A stretch of 64,000 nucleotides of DNA, taken from contig NC_088776.1 in NCBI RefSeq assembly GCF_954871325.1, positions 42,984,569-43,048,568 of the forward strand. The letters run 5' to 3'. Positions 43,700-57,500 of the stretch are shown here, piece after piece. The number at the start of each line of letters is the position of its first letter. The first letter of the stretch is position 1. The DNA is from Gordionus sp. m RMFG-2023. Lineage: Eukaryota; Nematomorpha; Gordioida; Chordodea; Parachordodidae. The notes below the pieces were generated by a model that was given only the letters and a program-made list of their open reading frames with translations, did not search any database and had not been told where the DNA came from. The position numbers and the translations under genes are program-made.

Positions 43700-45544
43700 A
43701 TGGCTGTTATTTGTCCTGAACCAATTAATATTGATCATGATTATCAAATTTTTAAATACGATATTGTTCAATTAAAATCAGGCTTAGTTCAGAATCTTCG
43801 CAATAAATTTATGGCTATCATCGAATTGGAAAAAAATACCCAAAAATTAGATGACAAAAATAAAATAAGAAAATTTAAAAGTTTAGAAAATATTGATAAA
43901 AAAGATAGAAACAAAGATCAAAAATTTGTTCATCAAAGTCTAGAAAATTTATGTAATTCAGAGCAATTGAATTCCAATATTTCCATGGATACAAACTATA
44001 AAACTTCATATCAACCCATTGAGTATTCACATAAATTGCAATCTCATGAATTTAAGTTAGTTGACCCAACTTTTTTTGATTTTGCATCTATACAAAGTAA
44101 ATTTGGTGAGCCCATATGCACTATTAAAAAACGACAATTTATTAAACCTGATATAAGACTTAATGAAAATGAAGATGATAACCAAAATGATTCTCTATCT
44201 AAAGTTCAACAAATTAAAAAACTATTTTCAAAAAAATTCAAAAATCTTGAAAACAATTCCAACCTCCTAAAAACTATTCCCAGGATTTCATCAAATCAAG
44301 AAATATTAAAATCAGTTGTTAACTCAACTCATGAATCTCATAAAGTTATAACAGAGTTTAAAGTAATAAAAAATGGGTATATAACTAATAATAGTGCAAT
44401 ATTAGCTAATCCATCCTTACCTGGAAAATCAATTCGAAAGTCTGCTGCAGGAGTATATTTTTATTACAATAACTCTGATAATAGTTTTACTAATAATAAA
44501 AATGATTTAAATCATAGACTAGTCAATATTAAGCACAATAATGATGATTTTAAATACAAGTCAACAATAGAATCTCATACCAGCAAACATATTAAACTTG
44601 GCATGCCCACAGCAGATTTAAAGTTAGTTATACCTCAAAATACAATGGTATATCATCACAAACCCCCAAACATTATCCTTAATAACACCTTAAATGTTAT
44701 CAAACCTACTGCTGATCCAGATGGATATTGGAGGGTTACAAGAGACCTTGTTCACAAAATCAGAGCAAAGGGACGTTCTTACAGGTTTGAAAATGGCAAA
44801 AAACAAGAATTACCTACAACTATATTTCTTTCCAAAATAACAGATCCATATGAGAATTATAACAATTCACATCAATCTTTACAAGAAAAATCTCCAGAGG
44901 CTGATTTACAATGCTGGGATAACATTGTTCCTCTTCCTTCATTTATCAAGCCCTCATTTAATGAATTTGAAGAGAAAACTAAAAAATCCTACCTTCGCCA
45001 AAGTTGTCTTTCTATTGTATCACCCTTAGCTCACAAAAACAAAGACAAAACTGATTCAAATATAATGAGCAGCATAGCAAAATCATCAAATAATAATAAA
45101 GTTTTGAACACCTTTTTTGCTACATTTTTACCAAACTCTACTGAAAATAACTCCCACTCAGATGGTGATTTTACTAATGATGCCAAGCGCTGCAAAATCC
45201 ATCAAAATAATCATGGTTCAATTTGCCTTAATGAAACCACAAATAACCAAAATACATTGTCCAGCCAAGAGAATGATGATAGATGTTCATACTTCCCTAA
45301 CAAACAACAGGCAGCCCAAATTTATCATTTTAATGATAATGGCAATAGTAATTTGATGGAAAATGACATTTGCTTAAGTGAAGGAAACTCATGTGGGGAT
45401 GATGAGGGGAGTGATCAAGATGATGACAAAGATGAAACACTAACTGAGATGGAATTCATTGACTTGTCAAAGCGAATCCACCTGATTGGGGCTTATGTCA
45501 AGTTGGACAAAAATAGCTTTTTGAGTCTTGACCGAAAAAAAAGC
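43700..45544 (+). CDS. PP1-docking protein, long first exon
   Basis: Open for 615 codons from ATG 43700 in a 75+ percent AT background, so clearly coding. Donor AGC|GTAAAA at 45545 is phase 0; the frame stays open to 45652, but the added residues are hydrophobic and intron-like. Contains acidic DDEGSDQDDDKDE near residue 575 and a likely basic end SLDRKKS. No enzyme domain recognised. Confidence 0.85.
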
Positions 45545-48500
45545 GTAAAAAATTATTTGTCCATTCTTTTCAATATTTATATAATATTGTTTATGGATCT
45601 TCAAACTTATGAGGCTTACACTGCCAAGGAGTGGAAAAGCTCATTAAAATAATATTTGGTCAGAGCGTTTTTAAGCCATTGAAACTTATGACTAGTGTTG
45701 TTAAACGGCTCGTTTTGAGCCGATTTTTTAAAACGGCTAACTCAATATTTTAGGCAGAAAAATATTGCCTAAGCCTCGAGATTTCGATAATATATGTCTA
45801 AACCTTTGTTCCTTCTGTGAGCAAAATCTTCAGGCCTGCGTAATATTTTTCTGGATATAATATTGAATTAGCCGTTTTTAAAAATCGGCTCAAAACGAGC
45901 CGTTTAACAACACTACTTATGACTAATAGATATTATTTATTTGGTCAGAGCGTTTTTAAACCACTGAAACTTATAACTAATAAATATTATACTTTAAATT
46001 AGTAATATAAGTGAACTGTGACTAAAGATTTGCAATCACGGCTCGTTCGAGCCGGGATTATTTAAAAAATATAATTTTGGACTGCGTCAGGCCTAATATT
46101 TTTTTAAAAATTTCAGGCCGGGTTGGGCTTAAATTTTTAAATATGATATCATTATTTTGTCAAATAAATTGATATATTTTAAAATTCTTGCCATAAACTA
46201 GGCGTTAATATTTTTTATTTATAGAATATTTTTTTTATAATTTAAAAAAGATTAAATTTTTCTGTATTTAAATAAATTCGGGTCGCACTTTTCGGGACAA
46301 ATAAAACAAAATTCATTCGAGATCGGGGCGGGCCAGACAAACTTTTTAAAAAAAATTTCTGGCCGGGTTTGAAAATTAGGCCCGATGCAGATCTCTAACA
46401 TGGGCTAATAATAAATTTGATGGATCGACCTAAAACATGCTTATTTTCACCCAAGTTATAATATTGGCTATTTAATTGATTCTCATTTAGAAAATTTGAT
46501 CTCTTCTTTTCGCCTTCTATGAATACAAATAGAACTTGTATCATTTATTATCTAATTACGATAATTATCCATGCGATACCATGATAATTATTCGTTTCCG
46601 ATTTTACTAATCGAATAATTATCTGACGAATAAAATATTTGATCGGATGTACCATATTTCGTACATATTCATATTTCATAAAATTCGGAATTATTTAATT
46701 TTAAGACTTTTACTTTTTTCAATTTTCACAATATCAATGTTGTATTCTGCGATGAAAATATTAAATTCAATAAACTTATTATTTGTATTTGAACTCTAGT
46801 GGATTCAATTATTTTATTGAAATTAGAGGAATCATATCACATATCTTTTGCATAATTTATATCAGAGACCTGCGGGTTAACCATTTGCATGGCCTGGCCC
46901 AAATTCGAAATTTTTTTTTGGCCCAGCCCTGGTTTTATATTTTAATACCCGTTATTTTTAAAAATGCATATTTACACACATATTTTTTTAACAAAAAAAT
47001 TCCACACAGTTTTCGTCAAAAAAAAATTTTCAGGCAGGGTATATAAATTTTTTCTATGGGTTTAAGAAAAATATTAAAATATACCTATTCAGCATTTTAC
47101 CGATCGTTTTTCAACAAATATGAATTTCAAATATAATAACTTTTCAAATTATCTTATCTCCCCGCTTGTCGTAAAAGGAGTGAGTTTGAATCACCACACT
47201 TTCTATTCGACTGGTCGATGGTGATTTCTCTATTTCCTTTTCTTCTTATAATTTAATATATTTTATATAAGTATCAGTCATTTTGCCCTCTCTCCCTGGC
47301 ACCATAATTGCCTGAATCTGAATTTGTACAGAGAAAAAGAGAGATAAAATGATACTTAACTAAAATAAATTTTGCCCTTAAAAAGTGTATTATATTTTGA
47401 ATATTGAGCTATTTTTGTTGCTTTTAATTTGATAGAATATTACCTAAAATAATGATTAGTTGAAATTCGAAAAATATTTTACTAGAAATATTTTCTAAGA
47501 ATCGAAAAAATGGAAATTGGAAATATGTTATGAATGAATGTGATATACAATTTTTAAAAACTTTTTATTTATTTTTAATTTTTATAGATTAATGGCTATA
47601 CTTAAAATTTTCGGATAATTAGTTCTGCCCGGTCTGGTTATTTTAACAATATTCGGCTTGTGTACATTTAAAATAAAAAATATTGGCCAGGCCCAGGCCT
47701 GCAGGCCTCTTATTTATTTATAAAATTAAAATAATCTATTTTTTCATTTTTAAAAACATTAATTGAAATAAATATTCTATGAATCGAATAATGATTATAT
47801 AATTCTTGTGAATATGAATAAATTATTTGATTCTTATTTTGGTTGGCCTAGCTAAAAATATTCAAAATATTGCGTAATATTTATGTTATATATACCAAAA
47901 ATTATCTTAGATTAATAAAAGTTAGTTTGGGGGCATTATATTATTATTTCAAAATGTCAAAATTTTGAAACAATGTTTCATATTAAGTATAAATCTCGGA
48001 GACCATAGATGCGTTTGTAAGGATTAATGATGGAATTAAAAAGATTAATTATGCACATCAAATAATTTTTTATTGATAAGAAATCATACTGATAACTAGC
48101 TTTTTTACAATTAAATGAATACATTGTCTACCTTAGTTTACACTATATAGAAATGTTATTGGTCACATGATTTCGATTCATAAATTCCTCCTCTCGTTAA
48201 TGTCCATAATTATAAAAACTATAATCCACATATTTGCATTAGCTTACTAGCATATAACTTACGCACATAGTAATGTTATAAGACGTAATATTGTGGTTAC
48301 ACTTGTTGCGATAATAATTTACATAATAATAACTATTGGTTTCTATTTTTTATAAAATGCCTTTCTCTCCTCGTTTCGATACATCAAATGATATAATTAG
48401 TAGTATTATTTGCGGTATGTGTTCAAAAACCTGGAATGCTCTTCTCCTTTTTATGTATATATTATCATTGGACGAGAAATATTTGATCTCATAAATTAAT

Positions 48501-51500
48501 ATAACTTATTTTTTTTTGTTTTATATTATATTTTTAAGATATATACCTCCAAATGGGAATTTAGATAAGTATTCCAGTTTTTTAAAATCTTTATTTAAAA
48601 AATATAGTGCAACTTTTTTTAAAAAAAAAACTAATTTGCTTCGCGCTTTTAAAATTCTGATTGTAAATAGTCGCCTACGTCGCAAGCTACATGTATTTTT
48701 TTTGGTGCACTAATTATTTTTTTGATTTAAAAATTTGCACTAGTCACCCTCTGCAACACCCCCCCCCCCCCAAATTTCTCCTGAAACTTTTAGATTTATT
48801 TATAATATCCATAAGACCAGCTTATAACTGCATTCATAGTTCGCGCGAATTCGCGACGAAGTATACAAAAATACAGCATATTCTGAATACTTCGCCGCGA
48901 ATTCGCGCTAGCTGTGATGAAGGGTAAAGAGGACTATCACCTTAAATTATAGTTGTAAATAATAAAAAAGAAACAAGATGTTGATTGTTGGAATATAAGA
49001 TGATAAAATAAAATCACTTAAATTAATTCACGGTGTTTTCTATTTTTTTTGTTAACTCAACTTTTAAAAACGGCTAACCCAATATTTTCGCCAAAAAATT
49101 ATATGCAAGCCTGGAGATTTTGCTCATAGATGACAGAAAGATTTGGGCATCAATTAACTAAATCTTAAGACTTGAGTAATATTATTTGACTAACTTATTT
49201 TTAATATGCCAAATTGAGCCGTTTAACAACAGTACTATTTTTATTAGAATTATTTTTTTAGTTTATTCAAATAATTACTTTGTCACAACAAAATATTCAA
49301 ATTAAAATTTTTTTTTATTAGGTGATTTAAATTATAAAAAAAATTAATTTCTATTTTTGTTTTGTATCATAAATTGTCCTAATTTTATCATTTTATTTAA
49401 AATATTTAAAGAATATTTATTGTTTGATGAATTATAAACCAGATTCATTGTTTTTTATGAAAAAAGGAAATGTATTCTATAATTATCATATTAAGGTATA
49501 ATACTCCTTAGACAATATAGTTTATTTATTTCAACATAAGTATTTAATAATTTATAAGGGAAATTATAATGAAACATTACTTACCAAAAAAGTTTTTCTT
49601 TCCTCTAAAAAAAATAAACAATGCTTTAAATCATTGACAAAAAAAATCTTTTTTTACAAATACAAATAAAGTTATTTGAAAAGGTTTTTCAACTTTAGGG
49701 AAAAGATAAGTGATACTATTTAAAAAAAATAATTTATTACTGATTTTTTTTAACACAAATAAATTTACACGTAATTTTTCATAATTAGATAGAATATTTA
49801 CAATTTATTAATTTATAAATCTTGGTGAGAATGAACGTTTATAAGACTTGAAAATTGATGGATTAAAAGATCTGACCGGACACAGTGATCCTAAATACAC
49901 TAACCAATATTAACCGTATTCTCTTTATAATGATTGGCATCGTCCTCAGCTTAGTTCGATTTATTTTAGGTTCCAAAACAGATTTGTATCTATCTGCTTA
50001 TGATTAAAACTTAATATATTTTTTCTAATATAATCTAATACTGAGATTTTTTAACATCATATTGATAGTAGAATAACTCAAAGACTGAGCATCTAAGGGA
50101 CATTTTTTTTAATTAGATGATATATATATGTAGGATTAAAGGTTAGAGAAATATGGGGATCCTAACTATGATCGTAAAGTCATTTGATTATAATTCGTCC
50201 ACATTTCTAATTGGTTTATTAATCATTGTTAAAAATTAAATAATGATAGCATCCAATTTGACCGAAAAGAGGCCAAAATTCTTACGATCAAAGGAGGCCC
50301 TCTTATGAGTGAGGGTTAATAGTTTGAGAGATGTGAGTTAGGGTAAAGATATATTTTAAATGGTTTATAAAAAATTTTAATCATTTTTTTAAATTATTAA
50401 TTTGTCAAATCGGACAGATCATATTATTAAAAATCTTTGATTTGAACCATAATCATTTAAATTTAATAATATTAACAAAATTTATCCTTATTTGATTCTC
50501 AATATTATAATTATGATGTAGAAAGAAAACCCTTTTTTAGATATTCTATTACTCGTGATCCAACTATACAACATATGGTGTTGTTAAACGGCTCCATTTG
50601 AGCCGATTTAAAAAAATGATTTTAACCAGAAAAATATTTCATAAGCCTCGAGATTTGGCTGATAGATGTCCAGACCTTTGTACCATCCATGACCTAAATC
50701 TTCAGGCTTGCTTAATATTTTTCTGGATAAAACATTGAGTTAGCTGCTTTTAATCAAATCGAGCCGTTTAGCAAAAGATTGTTATCTTGTTTGAATTTGA
50801 TAAATCTATGCTTTTTTTGAACTGTTACTGGCTTTAGATAATAAATGAAAACTTGATTATGATTAAAAAAAGAAAATCAAACGGTTCAGAGATATGGATT
50901 AAACAAATTGGCCATGGTTCTAATTTCTAATACCGAACCGAATTGAATAATCATTTACCTTTATTATCTTAAAATAATTATAAATCCTGCTAGTGGGGTA
51001 AAGTATGGTAAGATTTATATACCTTGATATATATAATATTAATTTTTTTAAATACTGTTTGAAGTTCTTTGTCTATCCAAGAAATGCAAGACTTTTAGTA
51101 GGATTAGAACTTCTTAGTAGAATGGATAATATATAAACAACTTAAAAACGTACAAGAATCCTATTATTTAATATCATTTATAAGAATAAAATATTTAAAT
51201 TTGTAAATTCGAGAAATATTTAATTTTTTGGTTAATGAAAATTATTTCATAACGAAAATTGTTGATGCATCAACTGGCACTTTTCAAAAAAACTAACAAA
51301 AAGTTCTGCTATTTGTCTCTTTCTTACAACATTCATGAAATGTTAATTACCCCTCAAAACAAACCATTATTAATCAAAATCATTAAATTTATAAAATAAG
51401 TAGATATTCAAAGGCTTATTTAAAAAATCAGTAAATTTATTAGACCTATCTAATACTGATATTAATATCTCTGCAGACCAATAGCCGGACTGAAAAATTA

Positions 51501-54500
51501 TTATAAATACACTACCACTCTTACTTTAAGACGTTATATCATTCTATAATTTTATTTAATATTAGAGGTGACAATTAATTTATTTAAAGATAAACTATTC
51601 ATTTATTTTTTTTTGTATTATTAAAATTAAAATATGCGTGACAGTTAAATCCGCGATACAAGTTATATTAAATTATACAATAAAATTTAAAAAAAAATGT
51701 TATAATAGGGTTGTCGAACCATTAAGTATACCGGTTCAGTTCTATTCCGGTTCAGTTCTATTCCGGTTCTTATTTTAAAATTTTAAAAAGTTCAGATATT
51801 TTATCGGTTCTTTCGGGTTTTTATATTTTTCGGATTTTTTAAAATGAATCATATAATATATATTTTTTTAATAATCTGATAAAAATATTTTAAAAATTAA
51901 AATGAAATAAAATTAGTTGAATTTATTTTATTTTATTATAAAGCGATTAATTAAGTAACATAGAATAAATCAACATAATAAATTTGTACTATTTTATTTA
52001 TATATTAAAAATTGAATTAAAATAAAACTAGAACGAATTAATGGAGTATATACTCTATTAAAATAAATAAATATGGAATATATTATCAAATATTATTTTT
52101 ATAGCCCTTTAAACTTAATTTCCGTTAAGGCTATTTAATGTTAGTATTATTAAAATTTTAAAGATATTAAATAACTTATATTTCGAATATATTTCAATGG
52201 ACCAGATTAAATGTTAAACCCGAGAAATACTATAATTATCTGGGATCCGATATTTCAAAAAAGCTTAAATACTGGAAAATGTTTGGGATGTTATGGATTC
52301 AGTAAAAAGAGTCAAAATAAGGACTTAAGCTATTTACTAACTTATAATGCATTATAGTCATAATGAAAATTGATATTTTTTTAATTCAATTTGACGCCTG
52401 TTTTTTATCCATAATTTTTTTTTAAAAAGGAATATGAAAACCAAACCATTACAAACTTACATTAAATTTTTCCACTTAAAAATCACGTAATTTGAAGTTA
52501 AACAATTGTTAGTTTTAAAGCACTACATCGTTATTTATTATTTTTTATCATTTATATAATAAGGCATCACATGAAAAGGGGATGTAGAAGATTTTATATT
52601 AATTTTATCATTATGAACAATTATTTATTTTATAATAAGTATTTTATTGAAAGTAAAAAAAAATAACTCGGTAATTATTAAAATAAAATGATTTAAAAAA
52701 AAAAAATTATGGCAGGCAAATGAAGCTGCCTGCCTGCCCCCTTATCTTGGTTGGTATTAGTATGTAATATATTATAATAAATTCGTTCTTAAATAAATAC
52801 CTATAATTTATTATTACTTTTTAACGTTTATGTAATAATTTTTTTTTTAAAAAAAATACTAATTCACTTACCTATTGAATTTCCATAAAAATTCATTGAT
52901 CTTTGCTTTTTTCCCCCACAATTAACTAATTGTTTAAGTATGCAAAATAAATATTTGTAATATGGCAAAATTAATTTTTTTTATATACTCAATTTAAAGT
53001 ATATAATGATTTGTGAGCTAGCTGTTAATAATTAGCATGAACCTATTTTTAGCACCCATAAATAATAAATGTTGATGAAGGGTCATGCTAAGGCTTATGG
53101 GAGTCCCTAAGAGAAAATGAATTTGGTGCCCTCAGATTAGGAGCTATGGTAAAATAAAATAAATAATAAATTTAAAGTGTTAAATAAATATTGTATTGAA
53201 TAAAAAGTAATTATAAAATTATAAATATTTGACAATTTATACATAAAAACTAGAATTAAAATGAATATTTGTATAATAAACTGCAACTCTTATTAGTGTC
53301 AAAAAAGTGAATATTAATAACAAAGGCAGAATGAGATAATCATAAATTTTTTTTTGTTACCTTAAATTGAAACAATATTATAATAATTTTTTTTATAGGA
53401 GAAATATATTATAACAAAAAATTAACTTCAGAAAAACATTATTTTGAAGAAGTTTTGCGTTAATAAATTAGATAAAATTAAATTACGAATTTTATAAATC
53501 AGGGCTTGATAGGGGTTCGGAAAAAAATGCTTAGATTTGGGCTTCACTTGTCGAAATTTATTTAGGCTCAAGATATTATCCAGTACATCTCTTTTTTTTT
53601 AACACCCCAGTGGGGCTATAACCATTAATAAAAATTTAATTATTGGTTTAGATAATTTTAATAAATTTAACATTTGTTGTACAGTTATAATAATTATGAT
53701 ATAATCCATTTTGATATATTTTTTATTAATTTAGGGAACACAATATGTGATTATTATCTAAGTCATATAGTGTAGTAATAATTAATCTAATCCAGATGAA
53801 CATAATAAAAAAAATATAAATGAACTTTCTTTAATAATTATGTTTAATTAATTCTATATTTTGAGAATTAATTGAATTTTTTTAAATATAAAAATTGAAG
53901 GTCCTCTAAAATATCATAAGAATGATTATTTCTCAAAACAGCTCTCGTGCCCTAGAGCCCTGTATACAACTTTTTTTCAGGTTTGGACCGATCCGAAAAA
54001 AAGTTTTTGAAGATTCGGCTAGTTAGATATCTGAACTAAACTATTATCTTAGAAATAGGTCGGTTAGATTCCCCCCTTTCCCAAAATGAAAAATATTGGA
54101 TAGGAATACAATTTTTCAAGGTGAAGCGATAGAGGAAAATAATGAAAAAAGTTTATTTTTATTGAAGAGAGAAAATAGCCTAAAAGAGCATTCGGTAAAA
54201 AAATAATATAAAATTTTCTTAGATTCTAGCCTTGCGCGAATTGATCTGTTAAAATGGAGGTCCGGCGAGATCAATCGGATCGGACTTGAAGAATTTTATT
54301 AAATTTTTGTTGTCAATTTGAACGGTATTATATTGAAAGAGTAATTTCTCAAATATTTTTGATATTTTTTACAAACATCCTTTTAATTTTATAACCATTA
54401 TAGAAGAAAATAAAATATCACTCCTTTATAAACCATAGTTTTCATTTAGAACATAATAATCTAATATAGTATATTGATCAACGATACACATAGATGATAT

Positions 54501-57500
54501 TTTCCTAAAAGTCTATCTATCTTTAATTGTTTTGGCCCTAATGTTATATTTTTTTTCAAACATACAATTTTTGAATAAACAAATCTAGTGTATTATGTAA
54601 TGTATATCTTATTAATATGCCTTTATTATTTTTTTAAAGCTTTTTTTACCCTTTATTATTTATATTTTCATTTTTCCTCTTTTTTTCCCTTGCTCTTCTC
54701 TTTGCCTCTTTTACCTCAAAAAAGGTAAAATAATATATTTTTCACATATAAAAAAATATAAAAAAGAAGACACAAAATTTTTGCCGTCAGAGAAATTGTC
54801 TATTTTAGAAAAAATAAAATGAAAATTAATTATACTAAAAAAATATTATTTTTATTTTTTGTCTTTACCATTAGGATGTTATTTTTTTTTTATTTTGTCA
54901 TTTTTAACAAAATACTATTTTTTTAATATCACCTATTTTTTTCCTTCTCATTTTTTTAGCTTTTTAAAATTAAAAATTTTCTTTTTATGTACGATATTTT
55001 ATTATTTTAAAAAAATATGTTTTTGATGTGATTGTGATGTGACATAAATAATTTGCAAATTTTTTAAATATTTTGAACGATAAATCAGGTATCTTGTAAA
55101 AAAATTTTTTTTTTTGATTTATGTGAGTGGAGGTTGCTGGTATTTTCAAATTTTAAATAAAAGTATCCATTATTCTATTTCGCATCGATATTTTAGATGT
55201 CTTGCTGTTTTTAAAAAATCTTGAGAATACATTTTTATATAACGATCAATTTAATTCGTTTATGAATCCGGAAATAGTGATAATTTGATATTGTGAAAAC
55301 CAAATTAAAAGGCCGACCGAAAGTTCTATTTTTATTGTTAAAATTACGTATCTCTCAATTGTGAAAGCTTTTTTAAAAAAATAAACCTTGTCTATTATTT
55401 CATAATGGTTCATTATAATGAACTGGCCTCAATGTCAAGGTATAAGTAGTAATGACCAGAAACCCGCTGAGATCGGTTCAGATCTAAAAATAGAACCTTT
55501 AGATCGACTCGGGTTTTTTATTTTTAAGCTCGGTCCAAATTTTTAAAGTTTTCACAATGATAAAAAGGTTTTATCTAAGAAGATATTTCTGAAAGGAGAG
55601 GACTATAAAAGTGACCAAAAAATATTAAATAATATTTAAAAAAATTAAGTAAGAAAGGATTACCAGTAATTATATTTATTATATGAAGATATGTTGTTGG
55701 ATCATCCAAAAATAGAACATTAGCTTAAAAAAGTATTCATATTCAATTATAAAAGTGTAGGTATTAAAAATATATTTATCAACTATTTTAAATTTCCTAT
55801 TAAGGCTTCAATATATAATAGTTGTCAAGATTGGTTTTATAATATTAAATTTTTAATGTTTAAATATTATTTCAAATTTTAATATTATTGTAAGTAGAGC
55901 TGTGCCGATCCACATATTTTTCACCAATCCGATATTTTCCGATATTGCTTCAAACCCCATCCGATACCGATCCGATATTTTACTGATTTTTAATCACCCC
56001 CTTTTGAACCAAATGTAATTAAGAAATCAATATTTTTTATGCAAAAAATCGAATTATGAATTATGAATTTAATTTTAATTTTTTTATTTCTACAATTAAG
56101 ACTATAATAAAAAAAATATATATTTAATAATATATCCATTTTATGTTGGATTTATAAAATTGTAATATTTAATATATAAAATTGTTACAAATCCTTATAT
56201 GAATTGTAATCAAACTGTCGAAGGCTCGTGGGAGAGACTTGAAATTATATGAACCTAGTATTAATAAAAAAGAATATATATAAAAATTAAATAATTCGGT
56301 AAAGTCTTACGCGAAATTTATACCACAAAAATAAGTTTCTTGAGTTATAAAACCATTCACTGACTTTTATTTTAAAATTTTTTCATTTATATACATTTTT
56401 TTAATATGCAAAATTACAATTATATTAAAAATTCATAAAAATAATAAAAATTACAAGTATTCATAAAAATAATTAAAATTACAAGTCTATTCAAGTTCAT
56501 AAAAAAAATAAATTCCTAGACTGCATATTCAAATTAATATTTAACAATCGTCGATCATATATTCACAAACTAACAAATTATATAAAAATATAATTTATAT
56601 TCAAATTAATACTTAACAATCGTCGATCACATATTCACAAAGCGAATATAACAAAAATTATAATATATTAGATTTTTTTAATAAATATGAGAGCCTTTAC
56701 ATTTTATGGGAATAAGCTTATACGATATGGACTATATATCTCCTGCCGTACTGAAGTCAGACTCAGATGATTCCGCAGATAACGCATTTTGCAAAATTAT
56801 CTTTGTATTTTGTAAATATTTCCATAATTCAGATATCATATTTAAAAAAATTCTTTTATTAAAAGTATAAATAAAAAAATTGGCGTTATTTAAAAAGATT
56901 TAAAATAAATAAAACTTTGGGTGTTCCTTTCTATTTTTATAAAAAAATACTTTTAAAATACTATTATAAAGCTATTTTAAAAAAGTAAAAAAATTATTTA
57001 GAAAATATTATAATAATGTAAAATAAATGTACATAACATAAAATAAAATAACAAAAAAAAGAAAAGTAAAAAGATCGGATCGGATCGGGTTTTTACAGAT
57101 ATCGGCCAGATCCGATATTTTTAGGAAACGCTAAATATCGGTACCGATCCGATCAGATATTTAATATCGGCACAGCCCTAATTGTAAGTATACACCTTAT
57201 AAAGGATATTACGAAGGGTCATTTAATAAAATGCCGCCTTATAAAATCTTGCATTAGAAAGTGTCCCATTACAAGGTGACGAGTTATCAAATGACAAATT
57301 AGCCATATCAAGTGTCGCATTGTAGAAGTGACCAATGACCCCTACACTTTCTGAGCGAAAGAAGCAGAATACCCCCTAAAATCCCCCCCTTTAAAAAATT
57401 ATTTATTATTTTTTGACGCCCATTTCAAAAATAATTTAAATCCATCTGAATTTTCGTGATGGGAGGGGGGGTTGAGTTCTTGAGAACCCGGATTTAATGG

